A stretch of DNA of 43,760 bases, taken from positions 1 through 43,760 of the forward strand of contig CALWVQ010000015.1 of assembly GCA_944385025.1 (NCBI GenBank), written 5' to 3'. The notes beneath the pieces were generated by a model, which worked only from the letters and a program-made list of their open reading frames with translations, was not told the origin of the DNA and did not search any database. This stretch comes from an uncultured Eubacterium sp. Lineage in GTDB: Bacteria; Bacillota; Clostridia; Oscillospirales; Acutalibacteraceae. Of the stretch, positions 24,509 through 31,135 are shown in pieces. The stretch's first letter is position 1; each line of letters starts with the position of its first letter. Made by a program: the position numbers and the translations under genes.

Positions 24509-25174
24509 TTATTTTTCCAAAGTGAATGCAGACTCAATAAATCTTAAAAGCTGGTCGATAACCTGCTCGTCATCCGCCTCATTCACATCAATACCTGTGT
24601 AAACCCTAAATTTCTCCCTGTAATAGTCGCAGGTGTATGCAAACTGTAAAGAGGTTAATAGGTTGTCAAGAAACAGAGCAAAAAGTTTTGGATTCATATC
24701 TGCTCTTACGTCACCCTTTTCCATTGCCTGACATATGGACGTAACGTAAATGAAACTTCTCTTGCTTTCTATTTCTTCCACAATAACTCTGATTCGTTCA
24801 ATAGAGCCTTTTTCAGCACAAATCTCGTTATACATTTTAATGTAGTTTGCGTGTTGTTTAGAATGAAGACAAATCGTGCGTATAAGCTTTTCCGCTTTTT
24901 TCAGCAGTTTGTCATCACTTATCATAATGTCGTAAAGAGCTTTTTCAAGAATGTCCGTTCCGTACTTCAGACAGGTGATAAACAAGTCCTCTTTAGTGGC
25001 AAAGTATTTATACATAAGCCCTATTGAGATACCTGCTTTTTTTGCTATTACATTTATATTAGCGCTTTCATATCCTTTTGACGAAAATTCTTCAGTTCCA
25101 ACCTCAAGAATAAGATTGCGCCTTTCTTCGTCAACTCTGTCAAAAGCATCCTTGTTATATTTTTTCTGTAACAT
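24509..25174 (-). CDS. TetR family transcriptional regulator
   Basis: The 221-residue protein has the TetR helix-turn-helix at about 20-65 (LILEVGTEEFSSKGYESANINVIAKKAGISIGLMYKYF is typical in pattern), followed by a variable all-helical ligand domain. Two matching palindromes lie in the divergent promoter region at 25371-25414, where it most likely represses the aminotransferase-aldolase operon. The natural inducer is presumably the substrate of that route. The ribosome site upstream of the ATG is poor (A/T-rich only), consistent with low expression. Confidence 0.9.
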   Translation of the reverse strand: MLQKKYNKDAFDRVDEERRNLILEVGTEEFSSKGYESANINVIAKKAGISIGLMYKYFATKEDLFITCLKYGTDILEKALYDIMISDDKLLKKAEKLIRTICLHSKQHANYIKMYNEICAEKGSIERIRVIVEEIESKRSFIYVTSICQAMEKGDVRADMNPKLFALFLDNLLTSLQFAYTCDYYREKFRVYTGIDVNEADDEQVIDQLLRFIESAFTLEK

Positions 25175-25268
25175 ATTTTTTTAATTTTGTATCGTTGCAC
25201 AAAAGAAAAATGCCGCCTTTGTGCAAGGTTTACAAATCTTTCCTGATATTTGACGTATTAGTGATGAT

Positions 25269-25297
25269 ATAGTAACACTATTCTGATTATTTTGCAA
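25269..25297 (-). promoter_or_regulatory. promoter of the tetR-kinase operon
   Basis: On the minus strand, TTGCAA (25297-25292) and TACTAT (25274-25269) are separated by 17 bp. No copy of the palindrome seen at 25371 overlaps it. Confidence 0.6.
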
Positions 25298-25328
25298 GAA
25301 ATATGACTAATTTTTAACCTAAAAGTAT

Positions 25329-25356
25329 TTGACAAATTGATAAAAAGTGATATACT
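25329..25356 (+). promoter_or_regulatory. promoter of the aminotransferase-aldolase operon
   Basis: TTGACA (25329-25334) and TATACT (25351-25356) with 16-bp spacing. Transcription should start near 25363, just before the two operators. Confidence 0.75.
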
Positions 25357-25370
25357 TAAATTGTAAAAAT

Positions 25371-25388
25371 TGTGAGCGACCGCTCACA
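25371..25388 (+). promoter_or_regulatory. TetR operator 1
   Basis: TGTGAGCGACCGCTCACA is a perfect 18-bp palindrome with central AC, of the GAGCG/CGCTC type recognised by many TetR regulators. It begins about 8 bp after the predicted transcription start. Confidence 0.8.
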
Positions 25389-25398
25389 CAAATTAAAA

Positions 25399-25414
25399 GT
25401 GAGCAACTGCTCGC
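25399..25414 (+). promoter_or_regulatory. TetR operator 2
   Basis: GTGAGCAACTGCTCGC repeats the half-site and central AC of operator 1 with one mismatch in symmetry. The two centres lie 27 bp apart, about 2.6 helical turns. Confidence 0.7.
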
Positions 25415-25436
25415 AAAAACAAGGGGGATTTTACAA

Positions 25437-26921
25437 ATGGATACAAGATTCGCTATTACAGAGTATCCTGATGCAGCGCTGCTTACAGCACAGCTTGATG
25501 CGCTCATCAAAAAACCGGTTTATTCTATCAATCGTGCCGCTCTTAAGAAGTACGAAGAAGAGTACTTTGAGAAGAAGTGTGCAAAATCAAAGGAAATGAT
25601 TACTGAAGCAAAAGAGGTTATTCCTGGCGGTGTTCAGCACAATCTTGCATTCAACTATCCTTTCCCAATCGTTATGACAAAAGCAAAGGGCAATAAGCTC
25701 TATGATATCGACGGTAACGAGTACTTTGACTTCCTTCAGGCAGGCGGTCCTACAATTATCGGCTCAAACGATGATGTAGTTAAGGAAAAGGTTAAAGAGC
25801 TTCTTGATGACTGCGGTCCTTCAACAGGTCTTTTCCATCCATATGAGTATAAGCTTGCAAAGAAGATTTCAGAGTGTGTACCTTCAGTTGAAATGTTCCG
25901 CATGCTGGGTTCAGGTACAGAGGCTTGTATGTGTGCAGTTCGTGTAGCTCGTCTTGCAACAGGCCACAAGAACATCATCAAGATGGGCGGCGCTTACCAC
26001 GGCTGGTCAGATCAGCTTGCTTGGGGTATGCGTGTTCCCGGTACACTTAATATGCAGTCACACGGTGTGCCTCTCTTTGTATTCAAGCACACTCAGGAGT
26101 TCTTCCCAAATGACCTTAAGAGCCTTGAGAAGAAGCTTATCCTTAACAAGTTCCGCGGCGGTACTGCTGCTGTATTCATTGAGCCTTGCGGCCCAGAGTC
26201 AGCAACTCGTCCGGTTGATAAAGATTTCCCGAAGGGCGTTCAGGCTCTTTGCCGTAAGTACGGTGCTCTCCTTGTATGCGACGAAGTTGTAACAGGTTTC
26301 CGTATCGGACTTTCAGGTGCACAGGGCTACTATGGTATTGACCCTGATATTACAATCTTCGGTAAGATTATTGCAGGCGGTTATCCGGGCGCAGGCGGAA
26401 TCGGCGGACACAAAGAAGTTATGAAGTATCTTGGCGCAGGTCTTGATAAGACTGAAGGCAAAAAGATTCATAAGGCAATGTGCGGCGGTACAATGGCTGC
26501 TACTCCTCTTTCCTGCTGTGCAGGTTACACAGTAATCTGTGAGATTGAAAAGAGAAATGCTTGTCAGGTTGCAGGTCAGATGGCAGACAGACTTGTTAAA
26601 GGTATTAACGAGTCAATCAAGAAGTATGATCTTCCGTTTGTTTGCTACAACATCGGTTCAATCTGCCAGCTTCATACAGTTGCTACAATGCATTTCAGCG
26701 TAAACTGGAAGAAGCCTTGGACAATTCCTACCGTACTTAAGCAGACAGGTATCCGTCAGACAGAGATGCAGTATATGGGCGCTGCTTATATGGCAGAGGG
26801 TCTTGTAACACTTGCAGGCTCACGTCTTTACACTTCAAGCGCTTATACTGAAGAGGATATTGATGAGTGCATTAAGCGTTTTGATAAGGTTCTTTCACAG
26901 TGTGAAAAAATCGACTACTAA
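25437..26921 (+). CDS. class III PLP aminotransferase (glutamate-1-semialdehyde aminomutase-like)
   Basis: The 494-residue enzyme has an N-terminal extension of about 60 residues before the class III core VIPGGVQHNLAFNYPFP. Core motifs are GSGTEACMCAVRVARLATG, GAYHGWSDQ, VFIEPCGPESATRP, LLVCDEVVTGFRIG and the PLP lysine K310 in IFGKIIAGGYPGAG. It resembles GSA aminomutase and omega-aminotransferases, but the catabolic setting (TetR, FGGY kinase, aldolase) makes haem synthesis unlikely. A function on an aminated or keto sugar derivative is plausible inference. The ATG at 25437 follows AAGGGGG; the frame runs upstream through the operators, so earlier starts are rejected. Confidence 0.87.
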   Translation: MDTRFAITEYPDAALLTAQLDALIKKPVYSINRAALKKYEEEYFEKKCAKSKEMITEAKEVIPGGVQHNLAFNYPFPIVMTKAKGNKLYDIDGNEYFDFLQAGGPTIIGSNDDVVKEKVKELLDDCGPSTGLFHPYEYKLAKKISECVPSVEMFRMLGSGTEACMCAVRVARLATGHKNIIKMGGAYHGWSDQLAWGMRVPGTLNMQSHGVPLFVFKHTQEFFPNDLKSLEKKLILNKFRGGTAAVFIEPCGPESATRPVDKDFPKGVQALCRKYGALLVCDEVVTGFRIGLSGAQGYYGIDPDITIFGKIIAGGYPGAGGIGGHKEVMKYLGAGLDKTEGKKIHKAMCGGTMAATPLSCCAGYTVICEIEKRNACQVAGQMADRLVKGINESIKKYDLPFVCYNIGSICQLHTVATMHFSVNWKKPWTIPTVLKQTGIRQTEMQYMGAAYMAEGLVTLAGSRLYTSSAYTEEDIDECIKRFDKVLSQCEKIDY

Positions 26922-26934
26922 TTTTAATACTTCC

Positions 26935-26961
26935 GGGGAGCAGACTTTTCTGCTCCCTTTA
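26935..26961 (+). terminator. intercistronic hairpin, possible partial terminator
   Basis: GGGAGCAGA (26936-26944) pairs with TCTGCTCCC (26949-26957) and is followed by only three T. It lies between the aminotransferase and aldolase genes, so it may lower aldolase expression or protect the upstream message. Confidence 0.55.
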
Positions 26962-27009
26962 GTAGCATAATTACACTATAAATTGAAGTAAATAATTAAG
27001 GAGAAATTT

Positions 27010-28227
27010 ATGGCTTACGAAATCGAACAGGCAAAACAGCTTGTTGTTGATGCAGGCAAAAAATTAGTTGAAACAGGACTTATTGCTCGTACTTGGGGCA
27101 ACGTTTCAGCAAGAATAAGCGACACACAGTTCGTTATCACTCCTTCAGGAAGAGCTTATGAAACACTTACTCCCGATGAGGTTGTAGTTGTAAATATTGA
27201 GGATTGTTCCCACGAGGGCGACATTAAGCCGTCATCTGAAAAGGGCATTCACGCAGACAGTTATAAGCATCATCCTGAGGTTGATTTTGTTATTCATACA
27301 CACCAGAAAGCGGCTACTATTGTGAGCATTACAGGTATGGAAATCCGTAATGTTTATGACGAGTTTAAGAGCGTTTTAGGGGACAAGGTACCTGTTGCAG
27401 AGTATGCAATGTCAACTACAAACCCTCTTCGCAAGAAGGTAGAAAAGTGTATGCTTGAAAATCCTGATTGCTATGCATTTATGCTTAAGCATCACGGAAC
27501 TCTTTGCCTCGGCAAAACATATGAGCAGGCTTTTGAGGTTGCTGACGCTCTTGAAAAATGCTGTGAAAAGGTAATCAAGGACAACTATCTCCGTCACTCT
27601 TGGGACAAGGAATATTCAGCTGATAACAGAAGAAATTATTTCCTTAAAAAGAATGATGCAGGAGAAATGCCAAGTTCAATCTGCGACCTTGGCTCATCTG
27701 TAAGAACAGGCAGCGTTTTCACTCTTACCTATGACGGCGGCAAGAAGGTAGATGTGGATATTGCAACAGGACTTGCTATTAACGGCATTGCTCCCAAATG
27801 CGCTAAAATTCACAGAGCGATTTATCAGAATGAAAACTTCACAATGATAAATCATCTTACAGCTCCCGATGTTGTTGCAGTTTCCTGCCTTGACGAAACA
27901 ATGTATCCTATGATTGATGATTTTGCACAGATTGTAGGTCTTGACGTTAAGACAGTTCCTTGGATTGACGGTGATACCGATGAGTGTGCCGATGAAATTG
28001 CTAAATCAATCCATAAGAGAAATGCAGTGCTTATTCAGGGCAACGGCGCTCTTGTAGCAGGTAACAGCGAAGGTGATATGCAGGCTCTTGAAATCATTAT
28101 GGATAAGGGCTGTGAAGCAGTAGTTGACTGCGATATTTTCAACCGCACTCACTATGTTCCTAAGGCAGAGTGCTTCCTTATGAGAACTGTTTACCTTGCA
28201 AAATACTCAAAACAGATTAACAAATAA
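27010..28227 (+). CDS. tandem class II aldolase/adducin-domain protein
   Basis: The 405-residue protein contains two consecutive aldolase/adducin domains. The first (about 1-205) is a complete FucA/AraD-type zinc aldolase site: the catalytic Glu77 in PSSEKGIH, H96 and H98 in HTHQKAAT and H161/H162 in LKHHGTL. The second (about 220-405) keeps the fold pattern but has NHLTAPDVV where HTH should be, IQGNGALVAG where HHG should be and no matching Glu, so it looks catalytically dead. It probably cleaves or epimerises the phosphorylated product of the divergent kinase (inference). AAGGAG precedes the ATG. Confidence 0.85.
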   Translation: MAYEIEQAKQLVVDAGKKLVETGLIARTWGNVSARISDTQFVITPSGRAYETLTPDEVVVVNIEDCSHEGDIKPSSEKGIHADSYKHHPEVDFVIHTHQKAATIVSITGMEIRNVYDEFKSVLGDKVPVAEYAMSTTNPLRKKVEKCMLENPDCYAFMLKHHGTLCLGKTYEQAFEVADALEKCCEKVIKDNYLRHSWDKEYSADNRRNYFLKKNDAGEMPSSICDLGSSVRTGSVFTLTYDGGKKVDVDIATGLAINGIAPKCAKIHRAIYQNENFTMINHLTAPDVVAVSCLDETMYPMIDDFAQIVGLDVKTVPWIDGDTDECADEIAKSIHKRNAVLIQGNGALVAGNSEGDMQALEIIMDKGCEAVVDCDIFNRTHYVPKAECFLMRTVYLAKYSKQINK

Positions 28228-28251
28228 TTAATACAAATAGTATTATAAGAA

Positions 28252-28290
28252 ACGCCAAACAGTTTAATTTTGCTGTTTGGCGTAATTTAT
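28252..28290 (+). terminator. terminator-like hairpin after the aldolase gene
   Basis: ACGCCAAACAG (28252-28262) pairs with CTGTTTGGCGT (28273-28283), with a 10-base loop and a weak T-rich tail. Confidence 0.65.
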
Positions 28291-28365
28291 TTGCATTAAT
28301 ATTTGACATAAAATGACAAAATAGAAACATTTTTCTTATTGAAAAGATATTTCTTGCTAAAATAC

Positions 28366-28394
28366 TTGACTTTTCAGTATAATTTGTATATAAT
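28366..28394 (+). promoter_or_regulatory. rpsU promoter
   Basis: TTGACT (28366-28371) and TATAAT (28389-28394), 17-bp spacing; the transcript should start near 28401. Confidence 0.85.
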
Positions 28395-28453
28395 CTCACA
28401 CGGATATTGAAAGTATCTAATACCCCCGAAAGCGGTCGGAGGGAGGGAATCGA

Positions 28454-28630
28454 ATGAGTCAGGTTAAAGTTAAAGAAAATGAATCTCTTGACAGCGCTCT
28501 CAGAAGATTTAAGCGCCAGACTTCCCGTGACGGTATCATTCAGGAAGTTCGTAAAAGAGAACATTATGAAAAGCCTTCAGTAGCTCGTAAAAAGAAGAGC
28601 GAGGCTGCTCGTAAGAGAAAGTATAAATAA
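28454..28630 (+). CDS. rpsU: 30S ribosomal protein S21
   Basis: This 58-residue, very basic protein is S21 of the small ribosomal subunit. It has the conserved pattern [20 protein letters not shown] near the N-terminus and [20 protein letters not shown] at the C-terminus. The ATG follows an exceptional ribosome site (GGAGGGAGGG, 28438-28447). It is monocistronic, between its own promoter and terminator. Part of the leader (CCCCCG, 28423-28428) could pair with the ribosome site. Confidence 0.97.
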   Translation: MSQVKVKENESLDSALRRFKRQTSRDGIIQEVRKREHYEKPSVARKKKSEAARKRKYK

Positions 28631-28640
28631 TGTACTACAT

Positions 28641-28668
28641 AAAGGGGAGCGTAGCTTCCCTTTATTTT
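28641..28668 (+). terminator. rpsU intrinsic terminator
   Basis: AAAGGGGAGC (28641-28650) pairs with GCTTCCCTTT (28654-28663) including one G-T pair; T-rich tail. Confidence 0.85.
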
Positions 28669-28669
28669 A

Positions 28670-28698
28670 TTGACTTAACGTTGTGTTTGAGTTAATAT
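28670..28698 (+). promoter_or_regulatory. aroQ promoter
   Basis: TTGACT (28670-28675) and TAATAT (28693-28698), 17-bp spacing, 15 bp before the aroQ start. Confidence 0.65.
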
Positions 28699-28713
28699 GT
28701 TTTTGGTGATATT

Positions 28714-29151
28714 ATGAAAAAGATACTTGTTTTAAACGGCCCTAACCTTAATATGACGGGCATAAGAAAAAAGAATGTATACGGCGGCGAAACTCTGAAA
28801 CAAATAAATGAGGAATTAAAGCTTTACGGTAAAGCTAACGGCGCTAAAATGTTTTTCTTCCAGTCAAATCACGAGGGAGATATTATTGACGCTATTCACG
28901 AAAGTAAGGACGAGTTTGACGGAGTAGTTATCAATGCTGGGGCGTATACCCATTATTCATACGCTATACGTGATGCAATTGAGGCTGTCAGCGACTATAC
29001 TCCGTTTGTTGAGGTTCACATGTCGGATATTCATAACCGCGAGGATTTTCGCAAGATTTCCGTAATTACAGATGTGTGTGTAAAACAGATTTGCGGATAC
29101 GGAAAAGACAGCTATAAAATGGGTATTGATTTATTGCTTGAAATAATATAA
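28714..29151 (+). CDS. aroQ: 3-dehydroquinate dehydratase, type II
   Basis: This 145-residue shikimate-pathway enzyme eliminates water from 3-dehydroquinate. Family motifs are LVLNGPNLNMTG with the following YGGETL (catalytic Tyr region), FQSNHEGDIID, NAGAYTHYSYAIRDAI and FVEVHMSDIHNREDFR, with the catalytic His in the last block. The length matches the usual 145-150 residues. The ribosome site (GGTG) is modest. It precedes efp by 51 bp with no terminator between, so the two may be co-transcribed. Confidence 0.95.
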   Translation: MKKILVLNGPNLNMTGIRKKNVYGGETLKQINEELKLYGKANGAKMFFFQSNHEGDIIDAIHESKDEFDGVVINAGAYTHYSYAIRDAIEAVSDYTPFVEVHMSDIHNREDFRKISVITDVCVKQICGYGKDSYKMGIDLLLEII

Positions 29152-29202
29152 AATATAGAAGAAATTATGAAATAGGATTACAAAATCTTGGAGGTATAAA
29201 TT

Positions 29203-29760
29203 ATGGTATCAGCAGGTGATTTCAGAAACGGCGTTACTTTTGAAGAAGACGGCAACGTTTTGCAGGTTATTGAGTTCCAGCACGTTAAGCCGGGAAAGGG
29301 CGCTGCTTTTGTAAGAACAAAAACAAAGAATGTTATTACAGGTGCAGTAACTGAAAAGAGCTACAACCCTTCAGCAAAATTCCCTACTGCATTTATCGAG
29401 AGAAAAGAGATGGCTTATTCATATAATGATGACGGCCTTTACTACTTTATGGATAACGAAACTTTTGAAATGATTCCGGTTTCAGAGGCTGACCTTTCAG
29501 ACAACTTCAAGTTTGTTAAGGAAAATGAGATTTGCCGTATTCTTTCATACAAGGGCAAGGTATTCGGCGTTGAGCCTCCTACCTTTGTAACACTTGAGGT
29601 TACTGAGACTGAACCGGGTCTTAAGGGCAACACTGCAACAAATACACTTAAGCCCGCAAAGGTTGAAACAGGTGCTGAAATTCGAGTTCCTCTCTTCATT
29701 AATGAGGGTGATATGATCAGAATTGACACAAGAACCTGTGAATATATGGAAAGAGCATAA
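29203..29760 (+). CDS. efp: translation elongation factor P
   Basis: The 185-residue protein is EF-P, which relieves ribosome stalling at polyproline. Three beta-barrel domains are evident: the N-terminal KOW-like domain with [17 protein letters not shown], where Lys32 in PGKG is the usual modification site, then the middle domain, and the C-terminal OB domain ending in the signature [19 protein letters not shown] precedes the ATG. It is followed after 28 bp by a zinc-ribbon protein gene, in the same orientation. Confidence 0.97.
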   Translation: MVSAGDFRNGVTFEEDGNVLQVIEFQHVKPGKGAAFVRTKTKNVITGAVTEKSYNPSAKFPTAFIERKEMAYSYNDDGLYYFMDNETFEMIPVSEADLSDNFKFVKENEICRILSYKGKVFGVEPPTFVTLEVTETEPGLKGNTATNTLKPAKVETGAEIRVPLFINEGDMIRIDTRTCEYMERA

Positions 29761-29788
29761 TAAGACAAAAAACAAAGGAGTTTTAATT

Positions 29789-30211
29789 ATGGAAACAAAA
29801 GAGAGCTTGGGCTACCTTAAGGGTCTCCTTGAGGGTCTTGATTTAGACGACGACAAGAAAGATACAAAAGTTTTCAAGGCAATTATTGACGTGCTTGAAA
29901 ATTTAACCGAGGATGTAGAGGATATCACCGAGGGTATGGAAATTCTTGCAGAGCAAATTGATGCTGTTGACGAGGATCTTGCCGAGGTAGAGGATTATCT
30001 TATGGACGAAGACGAGTGCGACTGCGACGACTGCTGCGAGTGCGACGATGATTTCGAAGAGTTTGAGGTTGAGTGTCCACTCTGCGGTCAGGAGTTTGTT
30101 GTCGACGAGGACACAGTTCTTGAGGGTGTAGTACCTTGCCCAAACTGCGGCGAGAAGCTGGAGTTTGAGGTTGAGTGTGACTGTGACGATGAGGAGCAGG
30201 ATGGGGAGTAA
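29789..30211 (+). CDS. CD1247-type acidic protein with zinc ribbon
   Basis: The 140-residue protein begins with a helical acidic domain (SLGYLKGLLEGLDLDDDKKD and following, about 5-70) like the CD1247 N-terminal family seen next to efp in clostridia. It is followed by an unusual Asp/Glu/Cys cluster (about 72-88, six Cys with DCDDCCECD) and a classic zinc ribbon (CPLCGQEF and CPNCGEKL, about 94-124). A short second DCDDE tail ends the protein. It is probably a cytosolic metal-binding or RNA/protein-interacting factor; the role is unknown. AAAGGAG precedes the ATG at 29789; longer frames into efp are rejected. Confidence 0.85.
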   Translation: METKESLGYLKGLLEGLDLDDDKKDTKVFKAIIDVLENLTEDVEDITEGMEILAEQIDAVDEDLAEVEDYLMDEDECDCDDCCECDDDFEEFEVECPLCGQEFVVDEDTVLEGVVPCPNCGEKLEFEVECDCDDEEQDGE

Positions 30212-30244
30212 TACCCATTCCTTTACGAGAGAGAGGGAATAGTT

Positions 30245-30748
30245 ATAAAAAAGATTGTGACTTTAGTAATACCTTTTGTGATTTTGGCGATGGCTTTTTC
30301 TGCCTGCTCAAATGCTGATGGCGACAGTACGGTTACTGCGTCCGGCGAAGTGCCCACTGAAGAGGCTGTTATCAAAGAAATCGACGCAATTCACTTTATT
30401 GAGCAGTGCTATACTGAAGAGGAGCTGGGACTTGATAAGGTGGAAGACGATTATAAAATGATGGTGGCATCAAACGGTGTAGACATTGACGGCAAAAAAT
30501 ATGTTAAGGTTGTTGCCAATGTAGTAGTTCGCAATGACACTACAAACGAGGAAGGTAAAGAAACCTTTTCAATGGAAACAGTGGGAGAGTATTTTATCTC
30601 TTTTGATGCCAAAACTGTGCTGATGAAGGACAGAGAAAACAGAAAGTACAAGAAACTTGAGAACAGATACGACGAGTATGTGCAAAACAAAGTAACTTCC
30701 TCTTCTCAAACTACTGCTGTGACGCAGAGCACAGCCCATTCACATTGA
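30245..30748 (+). CDS. small lipoprotein of unknown function, apparent ATA start
   Basis: The product is about 167 residues with a lipoprotein signal: a KK pair, a hydrophobic stretch and a lipobox FSAC, followed by an Asp/Ser/Thr linker and a soluble domain with mixed strands and helices. I do not recognise the family. The only canonical start in frame is GTG at 30257, but it lacks the positive n-region and lies 19 bp from AGAGGG (30232-30237). The codon at 30245 (ATA) has correct 7-nt spacing and would give the typical KKIVTLV signal start. No ATG or TTG occurs in frame back to the preceding stop at 30209. A terminator follows. Confidence 0.7.
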   Translation: MKKIVTLVIPFVILAMAFSACSNADGDSTVTASGEVPTEEAVIKEIDAIHFIEQCYTEEELGLDKVEDDYKMMVASNGVDIDGKKYVKVVANVVVRNDTTNEEGKETFSMETVGEYFISFDAKTVLMKDRENRKYKKLENRYDEYVQNKVTSSSQTTAVTQSTAHSH

Positions 30749-30751
30749 CAG

Positions 30752-30784
30752 ACAGGGACTGACTTTTGTCAGTCCTGTTTTTTT
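30752..30784 (+). terminator. intrinsic terminator after the lipoprotein gene
   Basis: ACAGGGACTGAC (30752-30763) pairs with GTCAGTCCTGT (30768-30778), one bulged G, TTTT loop and a T-run. Confidence 0.85.
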
Positions 30785-30826
30785 GGCGTAATACGCATAT
30801 AATATATCACGCAGGCAATAAAAATA

Positions 30827-30855
30827 TTGACTTAAAGGTTTTTTAGTGTTATTAT
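30827..30855 (+). promoter_or_regulatory. promoter of the T-box-aspS-gatCAB operon
   Basis: TTGACT (30827-30832) and TATTAT (30850-30855), 17-bp spacing; the transcript would start near 30862, just before stem I of the T-box. Confidence 0.7.
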
Positions 30856-30870
30856 AACTTTGATATTGAT

Positions 30871-31100
30871 AAACGTTGATTAGGCGAGTAGTTGTTTGCC
30901 AATGTTTCAGAGAGCTGACGGTGGGTGCAAGTCGGTACATACAAACAGCGAAAAACACCTATGAGTTTCCGAAAGAAAGCATATTGCAAGTAGAATCGGG
31001 CGTGTGGGAGCGTTAATCCCTTTGAGTGAGCCTTTTTGGCTAATTTAGGTGGTACCACGGAAGCAGTCTTTCGTCCTATGGGACAAAGGACTGCTTTTTT
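30871..31100 (+). promoter_or_regulatory. T-box leader, probable tRNA-Asn sensor
   Basis: This is a T-box transcription-attenuation leader. Stem I is visible: AAAC/GTTT base (30871-30874 with 30965-30968), a kink-turn-like internal loop, TAGG/CCTA (30881-30884 with 30958-30961) and the specifier loop with AGTA (30887-30890) opposite GAAAAACA (30950-30957). Above them is an upper helix (30891-30898 with 30942-30949), then the AGAG bulge and distal loop. The T-box bulge is TTTAGGTGGTACCACGG (31044-31060) and the terminator is 31061-31100. The triplet next to the conserved A before CCTA is AAC (30954-30956), an Asn codon; AAA (Lys) at 30953-30955 is the alternative. No Asp codon is in the loop. 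Confidence 0.85.
31061..31100 (+). terminator. T-box conditional terminator
   Basis: AAGCAGTC and GTCC (31061-31076) fold with GGAC and GGACTGCT (31081-31095), followed by TTTTT. It is alternative to the antiterminator containing the TGG bulge. Confidence 0.85.
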
Positions 31101-31135
31101 GCATATTTACTATTATTTGAGTAAGGAGAATTTTT

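Noticed and set aside
25347..25436. A longer N-terminus for the class III aminotransferase
   Set aside because: It is encoded by the two TetR operators and the promoter, and has no ribosome site; the ATG at 25437 does.
30911..30925. GAC triplet in the aspS leader taken as an Asp specifier codon
   Set aside because: It lies in the distal AGAG-bulge/loop part of stem I, not opposite AGTA in the specifier loop.
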